A stretch of 33,420 nucleotides of DNA from contig CALFIT010000300.1 of the NCBI GenBank assembly GCA_937877465.1, positions 1-33,420 on the forward strand, written 5' to 3'. The notes under the pieces were generated by a model, which worked only from the letters and a program-made list of their open reading frames with translations, had not been told where the DNA came from and searched no databases. This document shows, piece after piece, positions 30,806-33,420 of this stretch. The translations under genes and the position numbers were made by a program. The first letter of the stretch is position 1. Each line of letters starts with the position of its first letter. Source of the stretch: an uncultured Bacteroidales bacterium. Lineage in GTDB: Bacteria > Bacteroidota > Bacteroidia > Bacteroidales > F082.

Positions 30806-32488
30806 TTATTCCGTCACTTTCTCCAGCCACTTCACCATGCCGAACATGACGGTCATGGAGATGAGGCAGATGAGCAGGAACACGCCCCAGCACTTCCAAA
30901 TGTCCCAAGCGTTGTACATGACGGGACCGAGCCAAATCATAAGGTTGCCGATGGCCGTGGCGCCGAGCCACAAGCCTTGGCAGAGGCCCACCATGTGACG
31001 CGGAGCCACCTTCGAGACGAAGGACAGACCCAACGGCGAGATGAACAACTCAGCCACAGTCAGGAAGAAATAGGTGACAATCATCACCCACGGGCCCGCC
31101 TTGGCAATGCCGGCAGCGGTCATCTGTGCGAGGTCCATAGCGCGGAACTCGGTACCCGAAGGCCAGTTGCTCACGATAGACAGCACCATCAGGAAGAGAT
31201 AGGCGCAGCCCGCGATGCCCATGCCCAAGGCAATCTTGCGCGGCGTGGAAACGGGTTTGCCTTTACGCGCCAACATAGCGAACAAGCCCATGACAAGCGG
31301 GGTGAGCACGATGACGAACAACGGGTTCAAGGCCTGCCAAATCTCAGGAGCGATCTGGTCGGAGTTGACGAAGTCGCGGGCAAAGAGCGACAGCGACTGT
31401 CCGTTTTGGTGGAACGAGAGCCAGAAGAACACGGCGATGCCCAACACGGCAAACAAGGCGGCCATGCGCTGCTTGATTTCCTTGGCCATGGCAGCCTTTT
31501 CCTCCGGGGTGTAGCCCACCGCAGCGGAGGCGACCTTCTTGGCTGGTTGCGGGAACTTGCTCTTTTGCGTGAAGAAGATAATCAACGAGATGAGCATGGC
31601 GACCACCGACACGATGAACGAGAAATGCACACCTTGGTTGAAGGTCAGGATGTAGTCGGAGCAGAACTGCGTCAGGTTCGTGCCGTAGTTGGCAGTGGGA
31701 AGGACGGAGTTGGCCATCGTTTCGGTGAACTTCTGCGTCACCTCGCCATTGGCGAGATACTGGTGGCACAGGGCCGACATGTCGGCGTTGTAAACAAAGT
31801 TGTGTACTTTCAGCCACCACTCACGCAGCAAGGGTGCCACGAAGGGAGCTATCACGCCACCGATGTTGATGAACACATAGAAAATCTGGAAACCGCTGTC
31901 ACGCTTGTCTTTGGCCACGGCCAAAGCCTCGGGGCCTTTCTTGGCGGCCTCGGCCTCGAAGTTGTCGTACATCTGTCCGACGAGGGCTTGCAAGTTGCCC
32001 TTGAACAGGCCGTTGCCGAAAGCAATCATGAGCAAGGCCACGCAAGTGAAGATGAGGATGCCCCACCAGCTGCCCGTGCCGTCGGCGATGATGCCTTCGG
32101 CATTCTTGCTGAACAGCGGGATAGCCATGCCCACATAGCCTAAGGCCATGATAATCAAGCCCCATTGGATGGTGCGATGGTAGTTTTGGGTGCGGTCGGC
32201 GATGATACCGCCCACTAAACTCAGCACATAGATGCCGAAGTAGAAGACGGAGTAGATGACACCGGCGGTGGCATCGGGCAGCCCGAACTTCGACACGATG
32301 AACAGCAACAGGATGGCGTTCATGATGTAGTAGCCGAAACGCTCGCCCATGTTACTCAATGCAGCGGCAATCAAGCCTTTGGGATGTTCCTTCTTCGCCT
32401 TCGTGACATAATAGACGAGGAACACAGCGACCACGACAAGGATGCATATCAGCAGCACCATGGTCAGATTGGATTGTAGTAATACCAT
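30806..32488 (-). CDS. POT/PTR2-family proton-coupled peptide transporter (proximal copy)
   Basis: A 560-residue integral membrane protein. An extra N-terminal helix (LTMVLLICILVVVAVFLVYY) precedes the POT core, which starts HPKGLIAAALSNMGERFGYY. Further signatures are VGGIIADRTQNYHRTI, GNGLFKGNLQALVGQMYD, FFWLSFHQNGQSLSLFARDF and TVAELFISPLGLSFVSKVAP. It should take up short peptides with protons. It has the same length as the adjacent POT protein but clearly different sequence, so the two arose by an old duplication and may differ in substrate. A TATTTTTG -7 element lies at 32549-32542. Confidence 0.93.
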   Translation of the reverse strand: MVLLQSNLTMVLLICILVVVAVFLVYYVTKAKKEHPKGLIAAALSNMGERFGYYIMNAILLLFIVSKFGLPDATAGVIYSVFYFGIYVLSLVGGIIADRTQNYHRTIQWGLIIMALGYVGMAIPLFSKNAEGIIADGTGSWWGILIFTCVALLMIAFGNGLFKGNLQALVGQMYDNFEAEAAKKGPEALAVAKDKRDSGFQIFYVFINIGGVIAPFVAPLLREWWLKVHNFVYNADMSALCHQYLANGEVTQKFTETMANSVLPTANYGTNLTQFCSDYILTFNQGVHFSFIVSVVAMLISLIIFFTQKSKFPQPAKKVASAAVGYTPEEKAAMAKEIKQRMAALFAVLGIAVFFWLSFHQNGQSLSLFARDFVNSDQIAPEIWQALNPLFVIVLTPLVMGLFAMLARKGKPVSTPRKIALGMGIAGCAYLFLMVLSIVSNWPSGTEFRAMDLAQMTAAGIAKAGPWVMIVTYFFLTVAELFISPLGLSFVSKVAPRHMVGLCQGLWLGATAIGNLMIWLGPVMYNAWDIWKCWGVFLLICLISMTVMFGMVKWLEKVTE

Positions 32489-32541
32489 AATGTTATGAAT
32501 TTAATTGTTGATAGATTTCCAAATCGGTTTCCAAAAACGGA

Positions 32542-32549
32542 CAAAAATA
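32542..32549 (-). promoter_or_regulatory. -7 element of the proximal POT gene
   Basis: TATTTTTG on the minus strand, ending 53 nt before the ATG at 32488. No -33 element at the standard distance is apparent. Confidence 0.5.
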
Positions 32550-32611
32550 GGAAAAATCCCAATGCGAAAGGAAAAATGGAGAAAAAAGTCTGAGCATGGC
32601 CGAAAAAAAAC

Positions 32612-32619
32612 TACTTTTG
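32612..32619 (+). promoter_or_regulatory. -7 element of valS
   Basis: TACTTTTG matches TAnnTTTG and ends 25 nt before the ATG at 32645, giving a leader of about 19 nt. It is divergent from the POT gene promoter 63 nt away. Confidence 0.6.
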
Positions 32620-32644
32620 CCGATTATTTCAACAAAAACAACAA

Positions 32645-33420
32645 ATGTCCATCACAAAACTCATGGAAATCAGCAGCAAATACAGCCCTTCGGAAGTTGA
32701 AGGCAAATGGTACGAGCACTGGATGGAAAAGAACTACTTCCACTCCACCCCCGACGAACGCGACCCCTATACCATCGTGATTCCGCCGCCCAACGTGACC
32801 GGCGTGCTTCACATGGGCCACATGATGAACAACACGATTCAGGACATCCTGATCCGCCGCGCCCGAATGCAGGGCAAGAACGCCTGCTGGGTGCCCGGCA
32901 CCGACCACGCCTCAATCGCCACCGAAGCCAAGGTGGTGAACAAGTTGGCGCAACAGGGCATCAAGAAGGCCGACATCAGCCGCGAGGAGTTCCTCAACCA
33001 CGCTTGGGACTGGACCCACGAGCATGGCGGCATCATCCTCAAGCAGTTGCGCCGCCTCGGCTGCTCCTGCGACTGGGAGCGCACCTCGTTCACCATGGAC
33101 GACGTCCGCTCGAAGAGCGTCATCCGCGCTTTCGTTGACTTATATGATAAAGGCCTGATTTACCGTGGCGTGCGCATGGTTAACTGGGATCCGAAAGCCC
33201 TCACCGCCTTGAGTGACGAGGAAGTGGTGTTCAAGGACGAGCACAGCAAGCTGTTCTATTTGCGTTACTACCTCCACGAGGACGACGGCACGGGTGCCAC
33301 AGGTGCCGAAGGCGAAGTCATTCACACCGATGCCAATGGCAGACGCTATGCAGTAGTAGCCACCACGCGCCCCGAGACCATCATGGGCGACACGGCCATG
33401 TGCATCAACCCCAATGACCC
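32645..33420 (+). CDS. valS: Valyl-tRNA synthetase, N-terminal part (runs off the right edge)
   Basis: The frame is open from ATG 32645 to the end of the window (258 full codons, no stop). The start MSITKLMEISSKYSPSEVEGKWYEHW is followed by TIVIPPPNVTGVLHMGHMMNN, where HMGH (56-59) is the class I HIGH motif, and then by WVPGTDHASIATEAKV and the beginning of the editing (CP1) domain with VATTRPETIMGDTAM. It charges tRNA-Val and hydrolyses mischarged threonine. The KMSKS motif and anticodon domain lie outside. Full-length ValS is about 880 residues, so under a third is visible. Confidence 0.96.
   Translation, partial: MSITKLMEISSKYSPSEVEGKWYEHWMEKNYFHSTPDERDPYTIVIPPPNVTGVLHMGHMMNNTIQDILIRRARMQGKNACWVPGTDHASIATEAKVVNKLAQQGIKKADISREEFLNHAWDWTHEHGGIILKQLRRLGCSCDWERTSFTMDDVRSKSVIRAFVDLYDKGLIYRGVRMVNWDPKALTALSDEEVVFKDEHSKLFYLRYYLHEDDGTGATGAEGEVIHTDANGRRYAVVATTRPETIMGDTAMCINPND

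Overview
The window is chromosomal DNA of a Bacteroidota bacterium, most likely order Bacteroidales. Several independent signs agree: two secreted C25 (gingipain-type) proteases end in type IX secretion sorting domains; a TonB receptor is followed by DUF4249 lipoproteins; most transcription units are preceded by the Bacteroidota -7 element TAnnTTTG; and Shine-Dalgarno sequences are almost absent. Species cannot be told from the sequence. Coding DNA looks moderately GC-rich. The left-end methyltransferase and the small DUF4160/DUF2442 pair look more AT-rich (judged by eye).

Left part (1-6016, + strand): the 3' part of an MmeI-like DNA methyltransferase with hairpin repeats inside its coding sequence, a short DnaE-type polymerase (probably the accessory, error-prone kind), and an ATP-dependent RNA ligase of the Rnl5/DRB0094 type. 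Together these suggest nucleic-acid modification and repair. Next (6095-10259, +) is an outer-membrane uptake operon: a TonB-dependent receptor and two tandem DUF4249 lipoproteins. Then come two large minus-strand C25 proteases (10336-13806 and 14745-18365), separated by a plus-strand TerB-DnaJ co-chaperone gene. Strong inverted-repeat terminators lie at both convergent junctions.

Middle (18506-22758, - strand): an S41 C-terminal processing protease, a DUF4160/DUF2442 two-gene module, the tRNA t6A enzyme TsaC/Sua5, a family 2 glycosyltransferase, and RNase P RNA with its own promoter and terminator. prmC (-) and an IMPACT/YigZ gene (+) are divergent and share a very compact promoter region. 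dnaA and an RsmI-like methyltransferase follow on the + strand; no DnaA boxes are visible.

Right part: a minus-strand queuosine precursor cluster queF-queC-queD-queE, dotted with three kinds of short repeats; two tandem POT-family peptide transporters of equal length; and the 5' part of valS running off the right edge. The C25 proteases, TonB/DUF4249 system and POT permeases together suit a peptide-using lifestyle (inference). The less ordinary material is the polymerase/RNA ligase neighbourhood, hairpin elements that have become coding sequence (methyltransferase linker, QueF C terminus), heptamer repeats abutting three start codons, and near-identical sorting-domain DNA in two otherwise divergent proteases.
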